The notes: generated by a model not told the origin, from the sequence alone. Counted from the first letter of the stretch, positions 10,910 to 23,068 are shown. The stretch: DNA of 64,000 bases from Epiperipatus broadwayi (GCA_028023455.1 JAQFVV010000030.1:3244501-3308500), one strand, 5' to 3'. Made by a program: numbers and translations.

Positions 10910-13510
10910 GAAAATGTTCGCTAGATGGTAGATTTATTAATATGATCCGGGTATATAATTCAGGTTTGTTTCTTCATTATATTTATATCCTATACATTAT
11001 GGGTTATCTTGTAAATTTTTTTTATGCAGGCTTCATAGGTGGACACCTGTTGTAAGTTCTTTTTTTTTTTTAACAAATTTTTTTTGGTCCATCACTAAGG
11101 GAATGTGAAACAGTAAAGTCTGCTTTGCAGATCTTCGTTTCACCTTTTCTCACCTATTTCCTACCCTCATACCTTAGTTTGAACCCCAATCTATCATAGT
11201 GTGTCTGCAATATGCTTACATACTGAAAATGCTGCCTAATTTTAAACCCGAGCACAATGCTCATATTATATATATAACTCATTCCCAAATAAAATAAAAG
11301 ATTATAGATTATGTATGTTCACATAATTTTGATTTATTAAAAAGTAGGTTATATAAGTCATAATTGCGCACACACTATGATATGCATTTTAAAACATATC
11401 AAAATTATAAATTGTTAAAGTTATTTTGTTTGAATCTATTTACAAATATATTACCATCGTAATATATTTTGATTTAAAATAAAATTCATTTAGTAAATAA
11501 TTCGTTTAATAAATAGATTCAAATATTGCAATTTAAAAAGTAAAATCATTTTCTTTAATTTAATAAAAGTTATTCCAAATATTTCTTTAAAATAAATGAG
11601 GGACAATAGTTTAATTAGTTAATATTATATAAGTTTTATCTAAAAACAGCAGATGTCCACTTAAGGTTTTCTTTAATTAATAAAAGTAATTTTTAATTAA
11701 GTCTAGTTTGTAATTCGAATGTCGACAGGGAAAGTAACAAAAGAAATTAATTAATGTTGAATTCCTTTAGACATTCGGATGATTACAGCTGATAAGTCCG
11801 ATATATTTTTGTAATGCTCCAGGGCAGTTCTATTGTTAAATTCTACTATAAAAAGGAGGTGTTTCTTTTGTTCTCCAGTTTGTATTCTAATGTTTCTAAG
11901 AGAAATCATTCTGAGTTCTATTCTAATAATTTGCTAACCTTGACATGACAGAGTAGAGGTGTTAAGGTGGCTATGTCCCCTCAGAATAGCCAACCACTGC
12001 TCCAGACCATCGGAAGCTATCACATAGGGAACCCCAGAACTGCTGTTGCTGCCAAAAATATGAACATTTCTAGATTTTGCTGTTAAATTATATAAAAACC
12101 TGCCACCAATCAATCTCCCTAAATGCTTCTCCAGAGGTAACCCTAAATTAACCCAAGTGCTCTTGTGATTCCTAACTAATATGCTATAGCTATTCTAAAT
12201 TGTTTTCTGAAATTTCACATAACTTTATTATGTACTTCTTTAAAGTGTTCAAATATAATCAACCGTTTTGCTCTATCCTTGGGTTAATACTTTCTATTTA
12301 TAAAGCTTTCTTTTATTTTATTATGATAATGTGTCAGAATCATCTTTGACCGAGTAAACTATTCCCTTTATTGAAAGTAAGACGCCGCTATTAAGGCATA
12401 TTTTAAATTTATAATTTTCCAATTTTATTATCTTGCAAATCACTCATTCTAGGGTGATTCTTTTCTTTAATATATAATATAATCACATAGTTTAAAATCT
12501 ACATGTTATTGATTTTAATCTAATAAAAGAGTATGTGCGAGGTCAATGATTAAATGTGTCCCCTAATGCATGATTGCGTATATAAATCTATACTTAATTT
12601 TCAAACCCGCAAGCATGCATTTTCCTATTTTAATTACTGTGTTCTACTTTAATTACAAAGTTCATTATTGACGTCGAGAATGTGCGGACCCTTTTAAATG
12701 AATTTTGGGAATTTGATTGGGCATTTCTCTTAATCCAAGTAAAACCCATTTAGATGTTTTATATATACTAGTCTCGTATTGCTGGTACATGAATTGGTTG
12801 TTGAGACCGCTTTGTTTTATTTTTCCAAGGATTCTTTACACGGCAAAGTCCGTTCTTTTCACTTATTGCAAGTTTCCAGGCAGAGGGTGTCCCAAATGAC
12901 ACGCCTGGGAATTAAACGCAATTGTCACACAGTCACTAAGTTTTGGCTGTTCATAAAATACTTTTCTACAGGTTAGTGGCGAGATGCCCTCCATAATTAT
13001 TCCGGATCTTCAATATTGTTTTATTTTATATTTATTTTACAAAGCATCCGTGACTTAAACCTGTCACACCCTCCAACTTTAATAAATTCATTATCAGCAA
13101 TACTGACCTCCCAATGCAACTCTATTAATATTATTATCAAATAAATGCTTTGATCACATTCCCACTTTGTTGCTTAGTAAGCTTTAGTCCATGCTATTCT
13201 CGAAATCAATAAATATTTTAGAACACTTAATTTTCCAAATATTTTCTAAAACTTGTATAATTGCTCAAAGCACCTCGCACATGTTCCTATCTCGTCAAGC
13301 ACATTATCGTAATGCTATTAGCCCGAGGAATAGAATATATCACTTTGTTTTAAATTTTTTTTGTCATTTATTGAAATATAAAGCCCACAATTATCTAATA
13401 GTGTCCTGTCTCATATAAGCAGACAGTGGCGTAATATATATAATTTATTTAAATAAATTTTGTGAAATTATTTAAAACTAAATTTGATCTCTTATTTTAT
13501 TTGATTCCTA
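10910..13510. other. Non-coding, possibly decayed LTR-element DNA
   Basis: Two stretches have more balanced composition (about 11090-11220 and 12690-13010) but no supported ORF. A short inverted pair (attcgaatgtcgac near 11715 against tagacattcgg near 11770) is present. No protein motif recognised. Confidence 0.35.
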
Positions 13511-13514
13511 TCAC

Positions 13515-14660
13515 TGTCTCAGTCTATATATATATATTGTTTAGTCAGATTTGTACACTCATGCAACAAAATTCAGAGCCCGAGCAAAATATACCAAAGC
13601 TGACCGTAGTGAGGTGGTTGAGACCTCTAATCCGACCAAACTCCAACTCATCTGCCAGTACTCCAAATTTAACACCTTATGAGTGACATTCCTGGGGCTA
13701 CACTCAGTTCTCATTTAACCGCGAGCCGACATAGAACAGGGAGAAACACGAGACTTAAGGTCATTACTAACCTAACTAAATAAGTGATATATATAACACT
13801 TGACACTCTATTAATCTTAAATACTAGACATACACATATAGCATATAAACTCATTAAGAAATTGGAGTAATGAACTGTGACATTTAATAATATACTGTGG
13901 ATTGGATAAAATACTATGGATTGGATAAGATACTGTGGTTTGGTTTGATCTAGAGTCTGATCAAGAAAGATATACAACAGTTTATATTTAAAAGGATTTA
14001 TTAAAACAATAACAAATGATCTAACACAAAATATCATAATGGCAAGGGTTGTATAATCTTCACAAGGTATTCAATACAGGCAAGCATGTTACAATAGTTG
14101 GAACTGTTATCAAGTACATCTGTTCCCTTTTAAACATATTACAATACATGTGTGTGGGTGAGTTATAGAGGTCATGCCTAATTACTTAATATGCTCATCT
14201 TATGAACTTGACTTGCTTAAGTTAGAAGTTGATACTTTAGTAGAGATGATGATGAGTACAGCCAGTTTTAAAGGCTGTTATATATACTAATTAAATGAGC
14301 AACTAAATAAACTCAGAATCATGCAGATTCAAACTGATAACCAGATTCAAACTCCAGTCTAAAGCTGAATGATTAATTAATATGGGAAAAGAACTGGTTA
14401 CCATTAGGTCCACATATATGTGCTATGGCGCTATATAAAATATTAAAGAAATAAACTTGCAGTGCGAGTGTGTGATTCTTCAAGAGTTTCAGCATCAAAT
14501 GCTCGGTTTGCTCTGAGACCGACGGTTTGCTGCTATTGATATATGAACATAAAGTTCAGGAAGTCGGATTGGCTTTATGGAAAAATCTGGGTCCTCACGC
14601 CCCCAGTTCTAATGAAGATAGCCATAACCCGAACTAAATAAAGGGGTGGTTTGTTACCGT
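13515..14660 (-). mobile_element. LTR-like repeat C, related to A and B by a shared core
   Basis: The segment opens with tgtctcagtctatatatata, like the start of repeat B. On the minus strand it contains the GTTTCTCCCTG core (13735-13750), within gagccgacatag on the plus strand, which matches repeat A at gccgactaga. The rest does not align by eye. The far boundary is approximate, taken at a compositional change near 14660. A 108-residue minus ORF (14037-13711) shows only hydrophobic low-complexity sequence and is not supported. Confidence 0.4.
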
Positions 14661-15897
14661 GAACCCTTGTCAGAGGCAGCAAAACGTAACACATATAAGA
14701 GTACTATATAAAAACACACCCGCAATGCACGCAATATATATATAAAAAGCAATAAGTATGCATATAATTAATTGTGCCTAAAACAGATAGCTTTTATCTG
14801 TCAAGCTAATTCAAAACAGTTCTTAAAATTAGCATTATAAGTATGCTAATAAAATGGGCTTAAACTACATAAAAATAATCTAGTTAAGATCCTGAATCTG
14901 CATATAAATATTCTTAATTAAGGAGGGAAAGTATATTCGATGGGACTTAATACAAACATTAGCGAATATACTTTATCATCTCTAGACGATATATATATCC
15001 CCTTCCAACTAATAAACATCAAAGGTTATAATATAAGATTGGTTAAGCAAATCTTAAAAAAAATACGATTTTACAATATATATATATAACTATGATAACA
15101 ACGAGTGGTTAGCGCATTCGCTTATTACCAATATTATAATTTCGAAACAATGATTTAATAAAATAAACAAGGCTTTTAAAATGTCTAAGTGAAGATTACA
15201 ATTATCTCCTTTATAAATTACTTACTTGGTTTCATTGTTTCGAAATCTGAGCATACCATCACATTAACATAACAAAATGCATTTAAACAAAATATTAAAA
15301 TTACTGAAATTAGGCAAGACCGTTAGCTTGTAAGAATTGAAGAGAATAAATTTCGGACATTTAATGAGTATAAAAAAATATGAAATCTTTTAATTCATAA
15401 AAGATTTCAGCAGTTTATAAAATTAAAGTGAGCTTTTTTTTTCTTTTACATTATAGATAAAGTTACACAGACTGATAGTTTCGTTTTATAAGAGGGTAAA
15501 ATTGAAAGAGTTTTTATAATTTAGATAGAACGTTCTTTTTAAAGTGTTTTAAGAATTTATAGATTAAAGTTCATACCGCAGCTTCTTTTTAAAAATGATT
15601 ACCATCTCTCTCTGCCTTCTTGAGTGGACTTGAAGCGTATATCAATGATAGTGGTAGGAATAGGGCGTCTGACCACATCATAATCTTCAGTGGCCTTTCA
15701 GATAGGTTAAATTTCTTCATATTCTCCATGCAGGTTGCTGGAAAGTCTATTCAAAGGAATGTTTAGAGGAATTGAGAGTAGCCATCTGGCTTCCGAGCCA
15801 GTAAATATATTATTTTACTCGATCATCTTTGGATTCTGGTCTCCACAACAATTTTCAGAAAAAAAAACTAAAGAGAGAGTGAATTTCAAAAAAAAAA
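14661..15897. other. AT-rich intergenic DNA
   Basis: No supported gene. A 71-residue plus ORF at 15735-15950 runs into the tandem duplication and has no motif. Confidence 0.4.
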
Positions 15898-16390
15898 AAC
15901 CTGCAATATTTATATTCCCTAGATCAAAAGCCAGCGACTATCTATTTTAAAACACAATTCAAACTTCTTCTAAGTTTTAGCCTTAGGTCTCTTGATTCTT
16001 ATCTTTTTTTTATCTTGTTGCCCAAACTTTTACTGGTTTGATCTGGGAAAAGAAATTCATTACAATCGTAATGAATGAGCTCTAGAACAATGTCAATAAC
16101 CTAGGGACTATCTGATCCCACCTGCAATTTATTCTAAATAAAAATCTGCGATATCTATATTCCCTAGATCAAAAGCCAGTGACTATCTATTTTAAAGCAC
16201 AATTCAAATTTCTAAGTTTTACAGCAATCTGTCTTTTTTGATTCTAATCTCTCTTTTTTTTATCTTGTTGCCAACTTTTTACTGGTTTGATCTGGGAAAA
16301 GAAATTCATTACAATCGTAATGAATGAGCTCTAAAACAATGTCAATAACCTAGGGACCATCTGATCTCACCTGTGAATTATTCTAAATAG
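15898..16390. repeat. Two-copy tandem duplication, about 245-bp unit
   Basis: Unit 1 (about 15898-16140) and unit 2 (about 16141-16390) share long identical blocks, e.g. ctagatcaaaagccag and the block ending tgaatgagctct. They differ by small indels. The block attcattacaatcgtaatgaat is itself palindromic. Confidence 0.85.
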
Positions 16391-16594
16391 TCTTATTACC
16401 AATCTGTGAATTTCGCATGTGATTTATAATTTACCTAAACCAAACTTGTTAAAGAATATTTAGCCACATTTTCTAAACAAAATAACCCTTATACAATATT
16501 ATTTATATAAATGCTGCGATATATCCATACAAAAATTAATATCATTATCATTTACAGGTGCTTGTATGTGTGACAATAAACATATAATTGTTTG

Positions 16595-16735
16595 AATACA
16601 TATAAAACTGTGACCACATATATAACTGTATAAATGAATATATCGCTGTGTGGACACATACAACTGTGTAAACATATATATACAGCTGTGTAAAGGCATA
16701 TAACACTGTGTGTATACATATACACTTGTACTAAA
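16595..16735. repeat. Degenerate minisatellite of about 30 bp
   Basis: About five units built on the pattern acatatataactgtgtaaa are visible. The 66-residue minus ORF across it is a by-product of the repeat. Confidence 0.6.
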
Positions 16736-16806
16736 GAGTGTTCAAAACCGGCATAGATGTGTCTATGGAGACATAAAGGTGAAACAGATAGAAGGACAGT
16801 AATATC

Positions 16807-17093
16807 TGTTTCAATATTTTCTGCATTTCTTTTGTAAATCCATAGACGTTAATTAGCCACCCAAACTTCTTTTAGTATAGAGTCTTTTGTTTCTCCCTGA
16901 CCACCAGGCACCGGTCAAAGGTCATACTCGTAGTGGCATCAGATGCATTGTCACATAGATGGCGCTGTGAAATTTGGGCTTTAGATTTGAACTTAGTATA
17001 TCTAGAAGGCAACCCCTCCTAGAATGTTCAGTTTCTTGTCTGGGGTTTGAATTCTGCAGTGTGTTAGTGAGATAGACGATTCTGACTGTTACA
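16807..17093 (+). mobile_element. LTR-like repeat B, copy 2; possible solo LTR
   Basis: Begins TGTTTCAATATTTTCTGC and ends CTGTTACA, matching 8211-8513. It is flanked by atatc (left) and atatg (right), a possible 5-bp target-site duplication with one mismatch. That would fit a solo LTR. The core TTTTGTTTCTCCCTGA is at 16885-16900. Confidence 0.6.
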
Positions 17094-17121
17094 ATATGGC
17101 TTCTATTTCAACCTTAAAATC

Positions 17122-17612
17122 TTATTTCTTAATCTTTTTATTAATTCTTTTTTTCTTTTCAAACTCATATTCAACACAAACAGTTATTGAAAACAATTTA
17201 TTTTTAGTTTCATGCGGAAACACTTCTACCTGCTTTTCTGTTTTTACCTTATAACTTTCTTCTATTGCTTTATTTACATTTACTAAATTTTTCCGCCACA
17301 CTTTCTGCTTGTAACCCATCTGTGCTTATTTTTAACTTTATTTCCACTTTCTCTGTCTTAACACTATCCTGTGCTACCTGACTTTCTATATCTTTTATAA
17401 CGTCTACTTTTTCTACTTCTCGACTCTCTTTTTCTACTTCCTGAGTTTCTTCTACTCTTCCCGTTATTTCACCCCTCATCTCTCTCATTTCTCTAATCAT
17501 TTCTCACTGGTCCTGCTTGATTTCACTAAGGTCTTCCTTCATTTCTATCATCATCTTCATCATCATCTTCATTATCAACCTGACCTCTGACTCTTCTTTA
17601 TCAACTATTCCC
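17122..17612 (-). pseudogene. Broken coiled-coil gag-like ORF
   Basis: On the minus strand a start at about 17612 opens MGIVDKEESEVRLIMKMMMK, rich in Met, Glu and Lys. An in-frame stop lies just before MIREMREMRGEITGRVEETQ (17500). The frame runs to about 17270, then shifts to a second open frame through NLVNVNKAIEESYKVKTEKQ, ending at 17122. The charged, heptad-like Glu/Lys/Val composition suggests a coiled coil. It lies about 585 bp beyond repeat A copy 2 in that repeat's presumed sense direction, where gag would sit. No protease, RT or integrase is visible downstream. Identification as gag is inference from position. Confidence 0.45.
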
Positions 17613-17639
17613 ATTTTCACACCAGACTAAATTTGCAAT

Positions 17640-18196
17640 ACTAACTTCTTAAAAAAAAATCTAAAAGCAAATAAAATGCTATTTACTGTTTTCTGTAAAT
17701 TATTTCATAACAAAGACGAACTATATTATTTTTTTTAAACACTTTTAAATTTGAAAAATTAACTCTGACAAATTTTCATCTAAAAGAAATGCTATTTACT
17801 ATTTATTGTTTCTAAGCTATTTCATATAGAAAGAAGACGAACTATATTTAACTCTTCAAAAAAATTAACTCAGACAGACTTTTTAGAAAATACTTTTTTT
17901 ACTGTTTATAACTTATTTCATATAAAAGAAAGACGAACTATATTTAACTCTTCAAATAAAATTACTCTGACAGACTTTTTGAAAATACGCTTTTTAAGTT
18001 TCTAAATTATTTCATTAAAAAGAAGACGAAGCCCATTCTACCAAACTGCTCTAAAATACATGCAATAATTAACAAAAACCGAACCTCCACCTACCAAATC
18101 TAGCCTCTTATACCTGAAGTCTTTCTCAATTGTCTAAACAAAGTCTCACCTGGGTTTGAACTCAAAGCCTTACGTTGGTTGCCCTAAAATTCCAAT
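17640..18196. other. Leader-like DNA between repeat A copy 2 and the gag-like ORF
   Basis: Contains three imperfect copies of a 110-120 bp unit (about 17690, 17810 and 17920) marked by atttcat...aaagaagacgaactata and ttaactctgacaga. No ORF. Confidence 0.55.
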
Positions 18197-19585
18197 TATG
18201 TGTTGGACAAAAGCTTTTAATTTTGTCTATCAATCTATTCTGATACAGAGGGCGCCACCAGACCACTATGTGTCTGGAAATTTTTTTTACTGTGATCAGA
18301 ATAGATGATGATGATGGTTTGTGCCGACTAGACTCAGGGAGAAACAAGAGATCTTAAATTGTTTAGACAATTGAGACAAAAGCACAAAGACAAACGTCAG
18401 CCAAATTAAGTTTAAATATATTTAATAAAATTTTATTAAGAGAAAATTAACTTATAAGAAAAGTTTATAAGTTAACAAATATGATTAGATCAGGTGTGTA
18501 CCAGAAAGACTAAATGAAATGCTCTGGCAGATCTACTGATTCTCTAATAAAAAAATTTAAAAGGGAGGAAGCAAATTTCATTCAGCCGAGGATTCATCTT
18601 AACATTGGTTCTCACTTTCAGATATGCAAACAATACGGCCTTGAAATAGATCAAAGAAGCCAGTGCCAATGAGCTTTTCAAGATCTAAACATGGTCAGAC
18701 CCCGAATGTCCTTATATCAGTATGAACTGCACCTATTACTACGTTTAAAATAATGATGATTGATCCACCTCAAGAACAACTGAAAAAAAAAGAAGATTGA
18801 AAGGAAGTAAAACAATTAAAAACTGGTGAATCCCATCCAAACGATTGTGAAAATTACTTTAAAATTAATAATTAAAGGTCTCAATAAGGGACAAGTAAAT
18901 AATTATAAAAACAGTTACGTCTGCCCCAGCATTTAAAGAAAATAAACATACAAACAAATTCTGAGTACACGCTCTGATAGATTTAAAGCACACATAATAA
19001 ATACAAAAAGAAATCTATCCGAGAGTGCACATGAGTACGAAATATTAAAAGTTTAAATACTCTAGCAGAATGAAGGTATTGCTCACCTGTAATTTAAAGA
19101 GGGATATATTTTATCTTCCTGCTGACAACTTATAAAATTACAAAGAAAAACCAATTTTAATTTCCACCTTCAGAGAAATAAGAAACGGAATCCCCACCTG
19201 CGGAAAATTAGACAATAAAGTCATCAGCCAAAAGATTTTGGAGATTTAGCAATAGGGAAAACATAGAGTTTAAAATTAATTATTGAATATTAACATAATT
19301 ACATGTAAGCATTTAAAAGGCATGACTGCCAAAGCATTTATAAAAGTCTTACATAAAAATAGAAAACTCACTCGTCACTCTCCAATAAACAAAATTTGGA
19401 AGCAACTTGGAATCTTAAAACTAAGATTCCAAGACACACTACAAAATATTAAAAACCACAGCAAATATTAAATATGAGCTATATAAATTACTTAAGCTTA
19501 TGAATACATATTTATGATTAGACTGAGTGGAGATTTAATGAGAATTAATTTACCCTGGTAAGAATAAAAAAGAAAATAATTACCT
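18197..19585 (-). mobile_element. LTR-like repeat A, copy 2 (1.39 kb)
   Basis: Collinear with 6829-8210; most 20-bp blocks are identical, with scattered point changes and a few 1-bp indels. The minus-sense end is ..CCAACACA at 18197. The shared core is at 18332-18350. If both copies are LTRs of one minus-strand element, its interior would be 8211-18196, but no pol domain is visible there. Confidence 0.6.
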
Positions 19586-19640
19586 TTCGGTAAAACAAAG
19601 TTCATGTAGAGTGTGCAATATTATTTTTGTTCATTTTCAG

Positions 19641-19815
19641 GTCTTTAGACAGTGGCAAGGTAGATGTAAAGAGGTTCCGACAACTTCTAGATGTTTAAAG
19701 CATTACTGGAGTAAATTTGGAAGTCAGGGATCCGTCTTTTGTTGAGTTAGCAAGCCATTTGGGTGGTGATAACACGTATAGAATTTTTCATCTTGTTGCA
19801 AGCAAAAGTATTTAA
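19641..19815 (+). pseudogene. Exon-like segment with a splice-acceptor-like 5' edge
   Basis: After a pyrimidine-rich stretch ending ttcag (19640), one frame reads SLDSGKVDVKRFRQLLDV, a TAA (19696-19698), then SITGVNLEVRDPSFVELASH and LGGDNTYRIFHLVASKSI to TAA at 19815. Composition is much closer to balanced than the flanks and the residue mix is protein-like. One stop inside argues for decay, or for part of an unrecognised mobile element. I do not recognise the family. Confidence 0.35.
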
Positions 19816-20955
19816 TAACAGCTGATGTCCTTTAAGAATTTAAATGTCTGCGCTGATATAAACTTTCACTTGAGAAACAGCTTGTCTAGTTATGAATAAT
19901 GAATTAACTGACACTCCAAATTTTCAGGGCTATTTATACGTTGCTCCATTTCCCACTAAACACTTTCCTTGTTGTCCAATTTCTACGCCTTAGGCAGGGC
20001 AAATATTAATCTCCCACTCAATCTAATCTAGGAATTCTACCCAGGGATTATTGAAATGAAAACAACTACATAAAAATCAAATCTCCCCTATTAAAATAAA
20101 AGCCACAGGAATGTAATTCTAGGTTGCTTGTTTTTTAATTAATTGATTTAAAGTAAAAGCAAGTGGTATATGAAAACTATTTTAAAATAAATCGATAAAC
20201 ATTGAAATGAAGCGTTTTACATATAAACGCTTGTGTGTTTTGATACACGTATTCTTTTTTAAATAATAATAAAATTTAAACATTAAACGTTTAATGAAAA
20301 TTAAAAGCTTAATAAATATTTTTGGTAATAACACCATTGAAACGGATTTCAATTTGGTTTACCATTATGTGATTATGGCCTATAGCAATTGAGCATGCAT
20401 GATCTTCTCACTGACATGCTTGTTATTATGATGAGTTTATTAGCATTTATTTCGGTGTCTTGATTTGAATATCTGTTAGTTTTCCAAGAGACACCACCTG
20501 AACTTTCATGAAGACAATGTAATTGTATGAATACTTGAGTGATCATGACAGATAGAAATAAACTATGGCCTTTATTTCCCAGAAGTTGTAGTGATTAAAA
20601 GCAAATGATGGTAAGGTGGTGTAAGAACTTTCTATATTTTTTATAATTTCATCAAAACTGAAGAAAATGAAGAAAAAAAACAACCTTGGAATTTTGACTA
20701 GTGAAAACACAAATAGATTGGAATTCATAAAAAATAAAAACGAAGAAGAATATTTTGGAGATGGTGTATGAAATAGAATAATGAGAGTATTTCTTCAACT
20801 TTCCATTGTGATGAAAATATAAAGAATTTTTATAAGATATGCATTATAATTTTAATCAGACTAAGCTACATTTCAAAATTGTCATGAGGTGTTTTAATGT
20901 TGGAAATGTCAAGCAATTAAAAGATTGAAAGATTGTAAATAAATTAGAATTTTTA
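19816..20955. other. AT-rich intergenic DNA
   Basis: No supported gene or repeat. The 61-residue minus ORF at 20543-20728 is low complexity. Confidence 0.4.
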
Positions 20956-21076
20956 TAAAAATATCGAAAATTGAAATGATGATGGAATCATCCTAAATAA
21001 AAACTGGATTATATTTTGACTAATAGAAAATATGTATTTCAAGACATAATAGATTCATCACAAAAAGCAATCATGC

Positions 21077-21135
<59 letters not shown>

Positions 21136-21152
21136 TAATAATAATAATAATA

Positions 21153-21243
<91 letters not shown>
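21077..21243. repeat. Compound microsatellite: AAT blocks around a GAT block
   Basis: Pure AAT units, then 13 or so GAT units, then AAT again. The minus-strand ORF over it encodes runs of Tyr and His only. Confidence 0.95.
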
Positions 21244-21244
<1 letters not shown>

Positions 21245-22062
21245 CAAGGCTCTTTAGAAAAATTGTATTAGCATTTGGGATTTCACTTTTCAAAATAGTT
21301 CAATTAATTTAATCTAAAAATTGCAATGCTTAAATTATTGTCTTTATGATCAGACGTGAATGAATTCTATAAGAAGATAGTTAAGACTTTAGAAAATACT
21401 ACCACATAGATAGCTGATATAAAAAAGACAATCTACCAGGAATATGAAGGTATTTTAAAATGATTCATTTCTAAAAAGTAATAACTGAAATTCTGTAAAA
21501 TCAAATGGTACGAAGAAAAGTGAATAATGATAAAAAAGAAAATAGCAATCTGAAAGACAAGAAAGCAAAAGAATAAAACATCTTGATATTGGAAAGAAAT
21601 TGTTTCAACAATAAGAAAAAGAAAGATGACATTATATATAAAAATATAGGGACAAAAATGTTCTGAATAGTTATACAAAAGTAGTAATAAAGAATAAAAA
21701 TAAGTAGGATAGCCCCTGCAATGGGTTTTGAAATATCAATTATTTTAATTGAAGAGATAAAACTTATAATTAAACCTAAAGATTTGGGATTTGTGTGATG
21801 AAATTATTAATAAAACTTCATGAGAAGCAAATCTAAAAAGATAGCTACATTATTGGGTAAACTATAAATCTTATGTTGAACTGATAAAATTGTAGAAATG
21901 ATTGGAGAATGCAATAAAGACATAAACAAATAAATAATCAATCAAACAATAAAGATGTTGACATCAAAGAAATTTGAAGAATATTAGAAATATTACATGC
22001 CAAAGTTCTTCTATTTCTTTTATACATGATATTTCTAAGATTGTTACAATTCCACATATAAC

Positions 22063-22270
22063 TGAAACACACAGGCTTATTATATACCTGTGTCTATATA
22101 TGTAATATATAGGATATATGAGCACAGACTTTCACACAACCCACCACTCTATCTCATATCACTGATTCACTTGAACATACATATATGTTGAAAAGATGTG
22201 TTCAAGTGTACCAGTGTTATGAGATAGTGTGGAGAGTGGTGGGTTGTGTGAAAGTCTGTGCTCATATACC
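22063..22270. mobile_element. Short foldback, family F1 (hammerhead region deleted)
   Basis: Arms 22114-22178 and 22197-22267 are inverted copies (gagcacagactttcacacaa to cacttgaaca). The same sequence forms the outer arms of the 60-kb element. The flank tgaaacacacaggcttatta also matches the right end of the 60-kb copy. The interior with hammerhead motifs is missing. Confidence 0.85.
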
Positions 22271-22642
22271 ACATATATAAATTCCACATATAGAAAAGTT
22301 TGAATTTAAAAAAAAAAAAAACAGATTGGATTTAAGAATAGTTGTAGTGCAATAAATTAAATTCAAGAATTAAAAAAAGTTACATAAATTTGCCATTTTA
22401 TGTAGTATTTATAGATTACAAAAAGTCATTTGATAGTCCATGCATTTTAGCCTTTAATTAAAACTTTGTTAGTAGCAAATTATAGGTTCAGAATAATGCC
22501 AAATTCTGAAAGATATTAATTAAAACAATAGCTAAGAAGACTAACAGTGATAAGAATGTGTACAGAATGATTTCATATCTCCAAAACTTTTTCTAACAAT
22601 TTTAATAAAAATATTTTATGAATTAAAATGGGAACTTGTCTT

Positions 22643-22757
22643 GCATTGGTGGTCAAGAGGTCAGAGCGACTGCCTTGCACTTGCAGGCAGTTGCTCGGGT
22701 TGCAGGTTTGCATCTCGGCCGATGCTATGTCACTTTAAAAAATAAAAATAAAAATTT
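22643..22757 (+). mobile_element. tRNA-derived SINE, plus strand
   Basis: Head GCATTGGTGGTCAAGAGGTC, box-B-like GGTTTGCATCT, then gccgatgctatgtcac and an A-rich tail. I could not define a target-site duplication. It sits at the 3' edge of the decayed RTE copy. Confidence 0.8.
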
Positions 22758-22799
22758 ATTTTTCTAATCAAGATTTGAGCATGTTATAATATTGTTTTA

Positions 22800-22935
22800 T
22801 CACTAAACATCACATGATCACTATTTCTTATGCTTGTTCACAACTATTATTAAAGCAGGCAAAATTCTCCATACAGTAGTGCAACCCAGTGCAAGCCAGA
22901 GTAATCACTGGATACCAGAAGGCTTGTGCATAAAA
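22800..22935. mobile_element. Foldback family F3, left-arm fragment
   Basis: catcacatgatcactatttc through cttgtgcataaaatcc matches the left arm and inner region of the F3 family. No inverted partner follows, so it is truncated. Confidence 0.75.
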
Positions 22936-23068
22936 TCCAATCTTTTTCTTTACAAAACTATTTTTTAAAAGAAAAGTTTGTGTTTGTGTACTAAAAGTGA
23001 ATGTGCAGTTAAAAAAAGTATATTGATAAAAAATATTCTATTTACTAATAAATTCATAAAAATCAGTC

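Larger units (their letters stand above)
20956..22640 (+). pseudogene. Decayed RTE-type LINE with two insertions
   Basis: The start matches the 48.9-kb RTE at its endonuclease end: ggattatattttgactaata and aaatatgtatttcaagac correspond to DYILTNRKYIFQD. Later pieces match the RT: GFKNSCSA, then YVVFIDYKKSFDSP (motif A, D retained), and near the end catatctccaaaactttt (motif B downstream, ISPKLF). Numerous stops. A 168-bp trinucleotide array (21077-21243) and a foldback hairpin (22063-22270) have been inserted or expanded inside it. A SINE lies at its 3' edge. Confidence 0.75.

Noticed and set aside
13711-14037. 108-residue minus ORF as a membrane protein
   Set aside because: Hydrophobicity is expected from AT-rich codons, and it lies within LTR-like repeat C.
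8211-17093. B1 and B2 as the two LTRs of one plus-strand element
   Set aside because: No pol between them, the primer-site-like sequence is 630 bp away from B1, and B2 has its own possible target-site duplication.
21039-21293. ORF of Tyr and His runs
   Set aside because: Translation of an AAT/GAT microsatellite.
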